From assembly GCA_022385755.1 (NCBI GenBank), contig MU278354.1, positions 124,001 to 188,000 of the forward strand: a DNA stretch of 64,000 bases, written 5' to 3'. The notes beneath the pieces are model-generated. The model saw nothing but the letters and a program-made list of their open reading frames with translations, did not search any database and was not told the DNA's origin. Each line of letters starts with the position of its first letter. Positions within the stretch are counted from its first letter, which is position 1. Below are positions 12,101-23,220 of this stretch, piece by piece. The DNA is from Trametopsis cervina. Lineage: Eukaryota; Basidiomycota; Agaricomycetes; Polyporales; Irpicaceae. Made by a program: the position numbers and the translations under genes.

Positions 12101-12839
12101 TATATAATAAGGTAGGTAGGTAGGTAGGTAGGTAAAAGACTATAACTATGCGAATATCTGTTATCTCGGTATCGTCGACTGGGGATGGAGCAGACAGAGG
12201 TATGCGAGATAATGGAAAGAAGCCTAATGATACACTGGCGACAACAACGAACGACGAACGACGAGCGGCGTGGAATGTATGGAATGGAGCGTGGAATGTG
12301 GTGTGGGGCGAAGGCGGCGGACCGTCCGTGCGATTATGGTACAAATGTGCGAGTTATGTATGGCCCAACGGTCCCGAGAAGAAGAAAACGACGAGTAGGA
12401 GATGATAGGTGACGACGAAGGCGGTGACGGTGAATATGATATGATATGAGTATACGAAAGCGGCGCATCGCACGCGGAGGGAAAGGCGGCAGCCGTCCTT
12501 TTAGCCTCGGCGGGCGATGGCGGGACCATAGGTGGGTGGAGAATATATGCGCCATGCATGTTTGTTTACGGCGGGCAGGTGGCGCGTCTCACGAAGCGCA
12601 AGGCGGGCAGAGCGGGAGAGGAGGGGTTACACGCGTCTGACATCATCGTGAGTCAAAAACATCCCTGCACGCGAACAATATGCTCACCGAAGTGTGAAAT
12701 TGCAAAACGTCTAGTTGGCAGCGACCGCGCGACTCTCATGCGCGATGCCTCCTCCACGTCTGTGTGAGCGATGCGCGTAGTCGTGCGACTGTATCCCTGC
12801 AACTGTGTTCGTCATCCGCCCCCTTTGCGTGCATCATCA
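9133..12839. other. Large gene-poor region upstream of BIO2
   Basis: About 3.7 kb without a convincing gene. It contains (TAGG)n at 12111-12134, an ACGACGA-type repeat near 12245, and pyrimidine-rich stretches. The minus frame at 10305-10021 has a protein-like stretch (SRVALVIELRAGRDVAQNKR) followed by a possible GTATGT donor near 10100, but I could not extend it into a gene. The region may carry regulatory DNA or a noncoding transcript; nothing more is visible. Confidence 0.4.
12111..12134. repeat. (TAGG)n microsatellite
   Basis: A pure tetranucleotide array of about six TAGG/GGTA units in the gene-poor region, followed by an AT-rich stretch. No nearby coding feature depends on it. Confidence 0.9.
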
Positions 12840-13076
12840 TCAGCGCAAACTCTGACCTTGCGATCCCGCTCCCCCGCGCCCCGACGATTCCTTGTCGCGC
12901 CCGTTCTGACCGTGCTTCTCGCGGTTGTTGCTGTGGGCGTTGGGCACGCCGCCGCCGCCGCGGCGCTGCTCGAGCGATTGGCGGGCGAGGTCCCATTGGC
13001 GGCGGGTGTACTCGGCGAGCTCGTTGGCGTACCGTTGGCGTTGGGTCTCGACGTCGGATTGGGCGGTCATGATCAT
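12840..13076 (-). CDS. Small hypothetical protein (78 residues)
   Basis: I do not recognise this protein. It is a single-exon frame with very GC-rich third positions, as in neighbouring real genes. The N-terminal half is a charged, helix-prone stretch (ETQRQRYANELAEYTRRQWD, then LARQSLEQRR), and the C-terminal half is a Gly/Ser/Asn-rich disordered tail. An ATG two codons downstream (MTAQSDVETQ) is an alternative start. The antisense frame is a long Val/Ala/Leu-rich ORF, which is the expected shadow of this composition. It stands alone between long noncoding stretches. It could be a short conserved fungal protein or a last exon. Confidence 0.5.
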   Translation of the reverse strand: MIMTAQSDVETQRQRYANELAEYTRRQWDLARQSLEQRRGGGGVPNAHSNNREKHGQNGRDKESSGRGGAGSQGQSLR

Positions 13077-14997
13077 AACGGCGGGTGTAGTGGCGAGTAA
13101 GTAAGTTCCTGGGGGTGATAGCGAGGACGGAGAAGACGCTTAGTTGTCTTAAGAGGCGGGGTGGGTGGGGATGCCGATGATCTTTAGTGTTGACCGAGGG
13201 TGGGGAGAAATCGATTTGATAGCGAACCAGAGCCGCAAGCAGTACTTATAACAACGCAAAAGCCCCGGCGCTGCATTTTGCATTTGCATTATGCATAATA
13301 CCCACCCACCGCGCTCCTCTGCCCTGCCTGCCCCTCCACCGCCCTCCACAACGGCGTCTGTGAGGAGAGTGACGCCATCGGAGGCCGCGTTTGGAAGGTA
13401 CTGTATTGGAATCGCGCGCGCTTGTCTTTTGTGGGTTTGTGGGTTTGTTTATGCTTCCATCAGTCTGTCAGGCAGTCCGCAAGCGAGCGACACTACATTC
13501 CGCCTGCACTGGGCCCTCTCATAGTTTGCACTGGGCCCTACCCCTTCATTTACGCTGTTCCGACCGCGCACGACGATCCTCCGGAGCGCACTGCGTCAGT
13601 GGCATGGCAGAGCGACGACGTAAGCCCAGCCGGTCGACAGTATGGTGATGAGGGCGGTGCGGTGGCGGGGCAGTGGGTGGCTGCGGGCCATTGACGACGC
13701 GATACGAACCCACTGATGGAGGTGGAGAAAATTAATGGCGCAGAACCCACCCAGAAGGGCACTAGTCCTACTCGCACGCTTCTTTTCTCTGTTCTTTTCT
13801 TACAGCATGTTATGTTGTATACACGCCGTTGTTCGCTATGACATAGGGTTTCGTATGTTGAAACACGGAGGTTTACGAAAGTTCGAAGTTCTATGTGTGC
13901 GGTCATAGGGGGATCTCTTCTCTTCTCTTTTCTGCACGCAGCCTGGAATGCTGGCCTGCGCGTACTCGGTGTTGTGTCCAGCCCGCCCGTGTGCCCGTGT
14001 GCCCGTGTGCGCCACCGTTCCGATCTCGAGTTCCATTTCCCACATTTGCACAGGCAGTTCTGTGATGTCTCTCATATCATATCGCGTCGCACAGTTCGAA
14101 CTGGGGCGACGACCACTCGCGAATCGGGGCATCGGGCGTGCTTCGCAGCAACTAGTTTTGAGTGCCCGTGTCGTATGCAGTATGTCATCGCCGCGAGCAG
14201 ATAACGCAACGGACGGAGAGCTGATACAGTGCAGTGTATGATGTCTGCAGTACCCCCGTTCGCACGTGGGTATCTCATGTTTGCACGCAATGGGTTCCCG
14301 GGAGGAGCGAGAAGCACGGGTATTTGTATTTGATTACTGCAGTTCTGTAATCCTAGATACAGATATGCGCTTCGGTTCGGTGGGTGATACCGTAGATACG
14401 CTGAGCTGCACAGACCTGGTGATACTGCAAAGAGATGCCATCTCGGTATCTACGTTGCGAAAACGACGGACCGCCGCTCCATAGAGCCTATTGCACGGAC
14501 TTCCTGCTGGCTCGGCCTTCCGTTGTCGTCGCGGTAGAGAGGGGTTTCTGGACGTGACGATATCCTCTGGTGGCCAACGGGTATGGGTGGGCGCGTATTG
14601 TAGAGGCGATATCGATATACTGTATCCACGTCGATCGAGGTGGGCTCGGGTGAACGCTGCGCTCCGCGGACGGACGCGCTTGGAGCATCCTCCACCTCCG
14701 ACGCAACGTTTCCACGGAGGTCAGAGTCCACTCGGCGAGGTCGGTGGAGGCTTGCACTGTGCGACCACTCAAGAGGGAGGTCTAGAACGCGTGGTGAGGG
14801 AGACGCGATACACCTTGAGTGCAACAACCTTGGAGCACACCCGCCGTGACAGCTCCGACGCCGGGGAGCTTGTTGTTGGAGCGCGGGATATCCAAAGCAA
14901 GGCGTCGTGCAGTCAGTCTAGAAGCTGCCATCGCTCCGCTGATCACAGCCCACAGTGATGGCCCTCGCAAAAGGCTAATGGCGTGCAACGCTTATAG

Positions 14998-15022
14998 TGG
15001 TGGTGGTGGAGGTGGTGGTGGT
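14998..15022. repeat. GGT-rich trinucleotide tract
   Basis: A short (GGT)n-like tract with one GGA interruption, in noncoding sequence; a simple repeat with G-rich character on the plus strand. Confidence 0.8.
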
Positions 15023-15436
15023 TGGAGACGGTGCAGAGATATAGCAATCAATTGACGAAACACACCCTGTTCTCCATGGATCCCTGCCTATCGCTCTCTC
15101 CATCTGTACAGCACGTCTGCTGGAGTGTCGAGCATGTTGGAGTGTGTTGCGTGCACGGTGGGTGGCGCATCAGCCTGCTTGAGTGGGATCCACAGTCTGT
15201 GCACGGGAGAACGAGACCTGAGATTGAGGCGCGGTGTTGCGGTGTTACAGCCGCTTTGATGGGCCTTCGATGCGCCGCATCCACCCAGACAGACAGCTAG
15301 TCGCGGCTTTTCTGCATCCCGCCTCCATGCCCGCCATCCAGTGCGCAAGGAGCGAGGGCCCCAATGGCGACCTATGACACCAACGCGCACATCTATCGGA
15401 ATCGGAGGGAGGGTCCAGATCCACGCGACATTCGAG

Positions 15437-15468
15437 CGGCGGCATTGGCGTTGGCGTTGGCGTTGGGG
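15437..15468. repeat. GGCGTT hexamer repeat
   Basis: About four tandem GGCGTT/GGCATT units in noncoding DNA, on the 3' side of the BTG gene. Confidence 0.75.
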
Positions 15469-16267
15469 GCACTGTAATGAAGGAATGGAGTATGCGGGAG
15501 AGAGAAGAGGCAGCGGTGACGGTGACGGTGTGCTGCGTCGTCCGAGGCTGAAAAAATTGGGCAAGAGTCCTGAATGAATGCGTCATGCGGTTTGGCGCTG
15601 GCGTTGTGGTGTTCGGCTGCATCCGGCACGGAAGCTAACTTAAGCTTCTTATGTTTCGCGCTTGTGCGAGTGATCTCGACGATGATGCTGTATTTCCAGA
15701 CAAAGGGAGAGTGACAGTCGATCATTGCAGCTTTGACTTTGCTTCGGGTTTCACGCGGGGACTTTGTGAGATCAATGATGTAGAACCATCAAACCAGCTT
15801 CGTTATACAGCAGAGACAGATGATACAGAGAGGGATGTATGTAGGTATGTACGAATGCTGGGGAAAAAATGCAAAACCAGCAGATGCGCGAGAACAGAAC
15901 AGGGACAGAGAGACAGATTAGGGTGGCTATGGATTACAAGATGCCTATGCTATACAGATACCCTTACAGTCCGTGATCGACACTTGCAGGGCGGGGCGGT
16001 CAAATGCTACAATGTTCAGGCCAAACACAGACACAGTGAAAAGATGAAGGATGAAGAGGAAACCCGAAGATGAATGTGGATGTTGAGGTGCGAATGGATA
16101 AAAAGGCTGTAGGGTAACGATCGTGCGGGGTGTCGTAGGTCGACTTGTATGAAGTGGATGTGCAATGCGTTGATGCGTTGAATGGTTTTCGTCAAATGAG
16201 TTTGCGTGCGTTCAATGGACGTGGAGAGACTTGAGGTCGTTCATCGTCAACGGTGAGATAGCGTCAT

Positions 16268-17248
16268 CTAGAGGCGGCGCCAGCTGTCAGCAACAGCAGA
16301 GGGGGACTTCTTGTGCACAGGCGAGATCGCCAGCTTCGCGAGCTTCGGCGCAGCAGGCTTGTTCGCGCCGCCGAGCATAACACCCCCAGTGAGCACAGTC
16401 GTCTTCCCGCCATCATAATTCGTGACCTCAGTCTTGCTCGCGTCCACGAACACCTTCGCCTGGCGCGCGCGTTCGCGGCGCGAGAGCTTCACAGCCGGCT
16501 TTTCCGCACACGGCGAGCCCGCTACGGACGAGCGCGAGAGCGTCGTGGCACTGCTGGAACTGCTGATGGAGGAGAACGAGAACCCGGAGCTGCTGGAGGA
16601 GCGCGAGTGCGTGGAGATGGCGGAGACGGGCGATGAGTTTGCGGAGCGCGCGGGCGCGGGGATTGATGGGAACTGGGCTGCGATAGGCGTGATCCAGCTC
16701 GGCTCGCGGATCTCGTCCGCGAGCATCTCGAACAGCTCCTCGTCGTCATGCGCGTCCTGGATGATAAGCTGCTGCGCGAACGTCTTGCTCTGCGCCACCT
16801 GAACCTGAACGAGCTGGGGCTTCGGGGTCTCCGGGAGCTGTACAGAGTCCTGCGCCCAAATCGTGAAGAACTTGCCCGTCTTTCCCGTATCCCAGTTCCC
16901 GAACCTAACCGAAACGCACCCGGGGTCGATGAACATATCGAACTCGAAGCCTCCAAGGAGGGCGATCCACACGGGCCAGTCGACGCCTGCGGCCTTGCAG
17001 GCTGCGTAGATGGGGCGCGGGGGGACGCCGGTGGGGGAGAGGGTGAGGCAGCGGCGGCCGGAGCCGCGGAGCGGGTCGGAGGGGACCCAGGAAGACTCGA
17101 ATTGGGCGCGCAGGGAGGACTCGAGGGCGAGTTGGAGCTTGATTATGGTCGTGGCGGAGTACCGGGCGATGAGCGTGCGCGTGAGGTAGGTGATCGCTTG
17201 GGCGAGGGCGAGGGAGAGGTCGCCGAACGTGGTTTGGGTAGAGGCCAT
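16268..17248 (-). CDS. BTG/Tob (APRO) family anti-proliferative protein
   Basis: A single exon of 326 residues. Residues ~5-115 form the APRO (BTG/Tob) domain, with QLALESSLRAQFESSWVPSDP followed by RCLTLSPTGVPPRPIYAACK and FDMFIDPGCVSVRFG. APRO domains bind the Caf1/Pop2 deadenylase of the Ccr4-Not complex and promote mRNA decay; in animals they restrain proliferation. The C-terminal ~150 residues are Ser-rich and disordered, with a basic patch (KLSRRERARQAKVF), a plausible site for RNA-binding-protein partners. A conserved-looking tail (TNYDGGKTTVLTGGVMLG) follows. The start at 17248 is the only Met before the domain. The gene is divergent from RPS27 across 1.6 kb. Confidence 0.85.
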   Translation of the reverse strand: MASTQTTFGDLSLALAQAITYLTRTLIARYSATTIIKLQLALESSLRAQFESSWVPSDPLRGSGRRCLTLSPTGVPPRPIYAACKAAGVDWPVWIALLGGFEFDMFIDPGCVSVRFGNWDTGKTGKFFTIWAQDSVQLPETPKPQLVQVQVAQSKTFAQQLIIQDAHDDEELFEMLADEIREPSWITPIAAQFPSIPAPARSANSSPVSAISTHSRSSSSSGFSFSSISSSSSATTLSRSSVAGSPCAEKPAVKLSRRERARQAKVFVDASKTEVTNYDGGKTTVLTGGVMLGGANKPAAPKLAKLAISPVHKKSPSAVADSWRRL

Positions 17249-18866
17249 TGTGGTGATGGTGATTATTGGTGATGAGATGAAGGGCGGTGTGATTGCACGA
17301 GGGATGGATGAGCGACGATACGTTAGAGCGTGAGTTCGAAGAATCGACCGGCGATTGCGATTGCGTGCGTGCGTTTACGCTGAACGTGAAAGTGTGCGTG
17401 TGGCGAGTGAAGAGACTGTCCGAAAGGCCTGGTAGCAGATGTGACGACAGGAGCCCGTAAAATAACAGAGTCTGCGCAAATCCAATCAGTCAAGCTTCCA
17501 ATAAGATAAGCTCGCACTAGATCACATACCTAACGAGAGCTGGTTTGGAGAAAGGATGAGATATGAATGAGACTGCTGGAACCCAAGTCCGGTGAGTGAA
17601 GGAACAAGAAAGGGGGGGCCATGCAATAGTACTTATACAACCATGCTACACCGTCGGGCGCCAGCCAAAGACAATGGTCCACGCCCACGTCGCCAGGGAT
17701 GCATTTAGCGAAAACAAAAGAGGTCGAACACAATGGCCGGCAGGGCGTCCAGCGCACCTGCCTAATGCGGACAATGCGTCCCCGCAGACCCGGGCGCCTG
17801 CCGAGCCCGCGCGCACACACTGTTTGGGAACAAGAACAATTGGACGCACGAGAGAGGTGGGCATTGTGTGTTGCCGGCCTTGTTGACGCATGTTCCCCTT
17901 CTGGCGAAAATACAATAAAGACCTCGTCGTGCAGATCCGATCTTGGAACGTACGCGTTGTACGTGTCGATATGAGGCTTGTTACTCTTCGGCGTTGCGCG
18001 CAATTGTTTTTGTTAGTGCGTTGTAGAAGGATTCGGTATTCGCGCGTATGTATGTGCCTTACCACCCTTAGCTTGCCCTCCATTACAACACGACACAGCC
18101 CTGTCGTTCTGTCGTGGTTACCACCAAGGTGGATCAGAAGCACCACCATATTCTGTGGCGAACGAAACCCGCCGGCGGTGTACACGCGAGCTCTTGTTGA
18201 CAATTACTATGCAGTCAATTATCGGAGGAGCGTGTGGGATGCTTATCCGACATAATGAAGACGGGCCTGGGCGATCTTGTCCTGTAGATCGAGGATACGC
18301 GAGAGGGGTGAAGGAATGCTGGTAAACGTACGACGGAACCCGTGCCATTGGCCTGCTCTCCCCCGTGAACCTTCTTATGCTTTTGACTTCCTCCGCGTCC
18401 CGCAGCCTACGTTGTACGCCTCGTGCCCTCCGTCCTCCCCACATGTCGGGACCACTACGTGTATGTGTGATACCTATCGACTCCAGACCGACGAATAAGA
18501 GGTGGAATGCGGTTGTTTCACAAAGAGGCTCTAATCCAGCCTTCTTTCTTCAGGAATGTCCGCGCATTCAGACAGATCAAGCCAATAGACAGTGTGATTA
18601 AGATTTTCGACTGAGAGAAAGCGTCCGCCGTCGTCGCGCAGCACATCATTCGGGTCGACTTTGCGGCTACGAATGAGTCTTAGGTCACGGGACCGCTGCG
18701 GCCAACGCCGCTTTTCAAACCCCGCCCAGCAGGGACCAAACCTTACTTTCGCCCTCGTCAACACACCCACAACGGCGCAGCTGCCCGTCGCAAAAAAAGT
18801 TTCACTCTTTCTCCTTCGTCGTCGCCAACTTCAAGTTCCCAACCAGCAACTCTCTGCATCTCAAAA
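17249..18866. other. Divergent intergenic region BTG/RPS27
   Basis: 1.6 kb between two divergent starts. A minus-strand frame at 18003-17530 is open for 157 codons but has no recognisable domain. The last 100 bp before RPS27 are pyrimidine-rich (a CTCTTTCTCCTTCG run at ~18805-18820), as in fungal ribosomal-protein promoters and leaders. Confidence 0.45.
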
Positions 18867-19372
18867 ATGGTGCGTATTCGCTCGTGCAGCGGGCGAACCC
18901 ATGCCCGAATGCGCCGTTTTTATCTCTCGCTATCGTATCGCTAATCACCGCCTCCCCCTCCCTTGCGCTTTGTGCATACTGTAGACTCTCGCCGTCGATC
19001 TCCTCAACCCCACCGCCACCACCGAGGCCCGCAGGCACAAGCTCAAGCGTTTGGTACAGTCACCAAACTCGTATTTCATGGATGTCAAGTGCCCAGGTAC
19101 GTCGTCGTCGCGTGCGACCCCCACCCAGCTCGCAGCGCGCCTAACCGCCGCCCGCCTTGATCCACAGGCTGCTTCGCCATCACCACCGTCTTCTCGCACG
19201 CACAAACCGTCGTTACCTGCGCCGCATGCACGAGCGTGCTCTGCCAGCCCACCGGTGGTAAGGCGAGATTGACTGAGGGTACGTCCGGCCTCCTCACTCG
19301 GTACCGCTCTCCGCACGCGACTCACCCGGCGTCTCATCCTTTGCAGGAAGCTCATACCGTCGGAAGAACTAA
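18867..19372 (+). CDS. RPS27: 40S ribosomal protein S27 (eS27)
   Basis: Four exons: 18867-18869, 18985-19096, 19168-19278 and 19347-19372, giving about 83 residues, the usual size. The first coding exon is only the ATG codon. The product reads [21 protein letters not shown], then [21 protein letters not shown] and [21 protein letters not shown], and ends SSYRRKN. The four zinc-binding Cys are in CPGC and CAAC. The protein sits on the small-subunit head in the cytosol. The pyrimidine-rich leader fits a ribosomal-protein gene. Splitting of the initiator codon from the rest is a known pattern in fungal ribosomal-protein genes and makes the start easy to miss. Confidence 0.96.
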
Positions 19373-19812
19373 GTTATTGGTCGACACTTTGTATTCTCCT
19401 CGCACTTTCTCGCATGCATGCCATCTCCTGGTTCACGCTCTCACGATCGTCTTGCTTTCCATTCGCCGCCACTGCCGCCACCGTTTCCCCCGTCCACTGC
19501 GCCCGCATGGATATCTTCACCGGGTAGCTAATCATGTGCGCTGCTCCAGTGCTGTCGCCATTGTTCAACTCCATGTATCCAATCCATGCTCCTTGATGCA
19601 GGTTCTTTGTAGGTCTATGCTCTTATCCCATCATGATCGTCCGATAGGATTGTGAAACCGGCCACCCTGCAACACGTGCAGAAACACGCTCTGTTCAATG
19701 CGTGCTTCGCATCATTTGAATGGATGATGACGAGTTCTATGTAATGCGACTATATTATAAACAGCAGTGATTACTACTCCAGCTGTCTGGAGCACGATGG
19801 TAGAATAAGAAG
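19373..19812. other. Convergent spacer between RPS27 and the thioesterase gene
   Basis: A 440 bp spacer between two 3' ends. No coding or RNA feature seen; it presumably holds both 3' UTRs. Confidence 0.5.
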
Positions 19813-21283
19813 TTAGAGCTTCGCCTCGGCCAATGAGGGGTCTCGGATATCGGCCCTCACCACACCTTCCTGTGTCACTACAGCCACTAAGTCTCCACTC
19901 TGAGTGAATATCTGCACGACGTCGTTAAGCATTACTTTCGTCAGAAAAGACCAGGATATTCACCTTGCCGACAGCGACCGCTCGTCCAAAGCCAATACTG
20001 GGCGATGTTATCTGTCGCCACAGTTAGAAGTCTAACGACACCGTGGGGAGAGCGTGATAAGCTTACCTCGTAAAGTAACCAGTCTCCGCAGTTGAAATTA
20101 TTACTGGGTGCAAATATAAGCATTCCAACTCATGGACAACAGGAGCAAAATACTTACTTATAGAAGAAGAGGGAGTGGTCTAGCGAAGACTGGGAAGACG
20201 TCAGCTACCTGCGCGCATGATCTGAACAGATTCTGCTACTTACTATCATTCCCAACCGTGTACGCCCCGGAGGATTTTGTCGCGAGAGGCCCATTGTCTG
20301 CCTGGCTACGCCGATACTGCAAGGGACTCAGAAGCTGGCAGCCCTTATCGACTGGATGGACTTACATGTTCGAGTCCGACAGATAACTCAAGATGCACTA
20401 AGTTGCCCATGCATAGGTGAGTACACGATCATATACCGTCAAGCTACAATGCACGGACCTTTTGGAAAGCCTGACTGGAATCAGTCATGTCGTTGACCTT
20501 GTGCCAGTACAACCATGTCTTCTGGCCGTTCGCGGCCTCTCGCATACCCGCGTTCTTCGTGATCAGGAACGTCCTTTCCTGTTCCTACAGTCCCGAGCAC
20601 GAATGAGCCCCCACATTTCGGACATGTCTTCTCAAACGCAGTACGCACATGCACATACTCCATGAGCGCATCCCGAATATGCGGCTTCACCCCAGGTTCG
20701 TTGGCCTGCCTCCTCGCAACGTCCATCGCATGCTCGCACTCGTCGGGCGGAGGCACGTCAGGCGGCGGCCGGTGGGTCAGTCCGACCTGCCACACCTCTG
20801 GTTTCTGAAACGAGCAGATGATGACGAAGACCATCTTGCCGTTCTGGTATGCCCGCACGCCGCGGGTGACATATGACCGGCCGTCGCGTATCCGCTCGAT
20901 GTGGTAGAGGATTGTGGCTGGGGTTGCGCTTGCTAGGAAGTAGCACTGGGTGGCAGGATAGTTATTGAGTCAGTGTACGCGAAGCTGGTTCGATGCTGAC
21001 TCACATGTAGAGACTATGATAGTAAAGTTACGATAGCCGTCAGCGAAAGTGCATATGAGAAGCAAGACGGCGTGCTAACATGTACAGCGAACGCCGGGTC
21101 GACCGTATGTGTGGCGGACACCAGGGCCTGCGAGATTACCTGGCCGCCGAACACACCTCGACCCTGCGCTGGTACCCAGAAGTGTCTGGGGAAGGACCTG
21201 AAGAGGTTGATGTCCAGCTGCTCGACTTCCAGAGCATCGCTGACTTTCCGACACTCGAGCTCTTCTTTAGGTTCAGGATGCAT
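19813..21283 (-). CDS. ACOT8: Acyl-CoA thioesterase 8 / TesB family, peroxisomal
   Basis: This enzyme hydrolyses acyl-CoA to free acid and CoA. The product starts MHPEPKEELE and carries FWVPAQGRGVFGGQVISQAL, HCYFLASATPATILYHIERI, RDGRSYVTRGVRAYQNGKMVF and RQANEPGVKPHIRDALMEY. The C-terminal hotdog half follows (CILSYLSDSNM, SLDHSLFFYN, GDWLLYE, TSPSIGFGRAVAVGK, FTQSGDLVAVVTQEGVVRADI). It ends in Ala-Lys-Leu, a type 1 peroxisomal targeting signal. The gene has about nine introns, and a 9 nt exon at 21013-21005 encodes Ser-Leu-His. The C-terminal half is interrupted so often that open frames look frameshifted near 20500, but splicing restores the domain. Peroxisomal location is inferred from the tail. 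Confidence 0.88.
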
Positions 21284-21693
21284 CTATGCGCCTAATGGTG
21301 TGGGGTATGGGAAAGGGATAAGAGGAATTGACAGGGGAGCATCTTGAGCGGATATATATGAGAACAGATCGCGACCGTTCGCTTTGTAGATGGTCACAGG
21401 CCTGTAGTTCTCCGACTCGCTGACAGGCAGAGCACAACCCGGTGATGGTGCCACACACTCGAAATCACAGGATCATGCCTCAAATTACATATCTAATGAC
21501 CTGGTATTGGTCATTGCAGATGACGAGCTATATTACATCGCCGTTTGCGTCTTCAATATGTGCGAGTACTCAGTGTGCATTCACTACGGGTATTGGTGTG
21601 CTCATACGGGTCGAGAAAGTCTCTATGAGCGTTCAAACGGGCTCAGCCATCGCTTCAGAGAAGACAAAGTATTCCATCCACGCAAGGCGCGTG
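21284..21693. other. Spacer between the thioesterase start and the RAD14 stop
   Basis: 410 bp between tandem minus-strand genes. No gene seen. It should contain the RAD14 3' UTR and the thioesterase promoter. Confidence 0.5.
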
Positions 21694-22876
21694 CTAGAAT
21701 TCCTCTACCTGAATAGTAAAGCCACATGTGTGACAAAACTGTCTGCCTATACCGTCCTCGTCCTTCTCCACCACCGCGCCAAACACATGCTTGTGCTCGG
21801 CATCCTTTCGTCTCTGCCACACCGTCTCCCGTGTTCTCTTCCGCAGCTCCTTGAGGCCCTCCTCAAACTTCTTGTTCTTCTTTTTCTTCTTCTCAGCCAC
21901 CCGTCGCTCGTATTCGGCATCCAGAGCCTCTGCAGACCCCCATTTCTTCCAGGCGAACTCTTCCACCTGACATCGCAGGAACAGCATCATGTTCGCAAAC
22001 GTTGACTTGTGAGGGTTGGCCTTCAGTAGATGCGGCATGAGCTCTTCATCGCGCAACTCGGCTACACAGTACGTTAGTTGTGATAGCGAATTCGGAATCG
22101 TAAAAACGCTCGTACGATCTGTGAGCAGGTAATCCTGTTATGCACGATGAGTTAACAGGACCGGGTTGACTAATGCAAGACAGACCCACCTCTTTACACT
22201 CAGTCTTCGTCAGAAGACTGTACTTCTCCGGTTTGGCATTCTTACAGGCGTTACACACAAGGCACTTGAACACCTTCCGATATGTCTGGTCAATGTCTAT
22301 CGTCCCACACTCCTTGCACTTGGGATTCAGAGCGGGGTCGAGGTGTATAGCTGAGACATATCAGCGTCAAGGAATCAACGGTCAAAGGACTCGTGGACCC
22401 ACCGGGCTCAAATGCTTGCCGCGCCCTTTCGCGCTCCCTCTCTTTCTCTTTCGCCCTCAATTCCTCGTCTACCTCCTTGTCATCATCGACCAAGAACCCT
22501 CCCTTGGAATTGACCATCTTCGACAAGTCATACTCAAAGTACTTCCCGAGACGCGAGTCCCTTCTGAGTTTAGGATCGGGTTTAGGTCTGGTAGGTGACG
22601 TGGATGTAGCCGCGACTACTTCCAACGGTCGTTTGTTGTTCGCATTAAGGGTCGAAGAGCCTGAACTGGCTTGTTCCCTCTCTCGTTGTTTTGCCTTCGC
22701 TGAACATCAACTTGAGCCAGAGGATACAGACAAGAACTGGAATTTAACTGACCTTTCAAGCGGTTTATTTCTATCCTCTTCACTTGCTCAGGAGTAAGGT
22801 GGAGGTTAACAGGTGGTCTAGGGGGTGGAGTCACAGGTCTCGAGCCGGTGCTGGATCCCACTTCAAATTCGGCCAT
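21694..22876 (-). CDS. RAD14: DNA repair protein RAD14/XPA
   Basis: XPA/Rad14 verifies damage and organises the nucleotide excision repair complex in the nucleus. The N-terminus has [22 protein letters not shown], typical of the family, followed by a disordered KR-rich region. The zinc-finger core reads [24 protein letters not shown], with two CxxC pairs, then [36 protein letters not shown]. This is followed by the DNA-binding helix [19 protein letters not shown] and a long Lys/Glu helix with [21 protein letters not shown]. The C-terminus ends VEEF. Introns at about 22735, 22380, 22190 and 22105 are needed to join the zinc finger to the following helix. It lies in tandem upstream of ACOT8. 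Confidence 0.93.
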
Positions 22877-23220
22877 TGTTTGGTATGATTCGCAGAAGTT
22901 GAGGGGATGTTGCGTTGGAGACAGGGGGTGCTGAGTGTAGAGCTCCTGACGCGCGAAGTGAAGGTCGGAATGAAAGTGTGAAAGTGCAAGGAGCGGGGCG
23001 ACGGTTCCGCGGATGAGTAAGCGCCGTGTGGTCTAATTAACGCGTCCGTCACACCGCGACCGTGACGTTGCGCAACAGCCTTACGTCTTGAAACCCTCAG
23101 CACTCCGGACTTGACAAATTCAAACAAGGGACAGGATCGATAGCAGACAGATAATGCAACAAGAATAAACACGAATACACTCAAAATGATCTCTCACTAC
23201 AGTACGGCAGAGACCACAAA
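22877..23220. other. Spacer between RAD14 and RPD3
   Basis: 344 bp between tandem minus-strand genes. No gene seen; it includes the RAD14 promoter and the RPD3 3' end. Confidence 0.5.

Larger units (their letters stand above)
13077..16267. other. Large gene-poor region between the small ORF and the BTG gene
   Basis: About 3.2 kb with no recognised gene on either strand. It contains GTGCCC repeats (about 13985-14010), a GGTGGTGGTGGAGG tract (about 14998-15022) and a GGCGTT hexamer run (about 15437-15468). A plus-strand frame at 15651-16073 encodes a Cys/Arg/Asp-rich sequence without visible domains, lying downstream of BTG on the opposite strand. I do not call it a gene. Confidence 0.4.

Noticed and set aside
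12771..13100. Plus frame with hydrophobic Val/Ala/Leu stretch
   Set aside because: Antisense of the small 78-residue ORF; composition explained by that overlap.
14090..14100. GTTCGAAC-like string as a tRNA B box
   Set aside because: It is part of a short palindrome; no A box, acceptor stem or anticodon arm could be fitted.
15651..16073. 140-codon plus frame downstream of BTG
   Set aside because: No domain, biased Cys/Arg/Asp composition, lies where the BTG 3' UTR is expected on the opposite strand.
16748..17272. 174-codon plus frame opposite BTG
   Set aside because: Shadow of the APRO domain on the other strand; Gly/Arg/Glu-rich without a domain.
17530..18003. 157-codon minus frame in the BTG/RPS27 spacer
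   Set aside because: No recognisable domain and no supporting splice pattern.
20417..20665. Apparent frameshift in the thioesterase C-terminal half
   Set aside because: Introns with good GT/AG sites restore the conserved hotdog domain, so no frameshift is needed.
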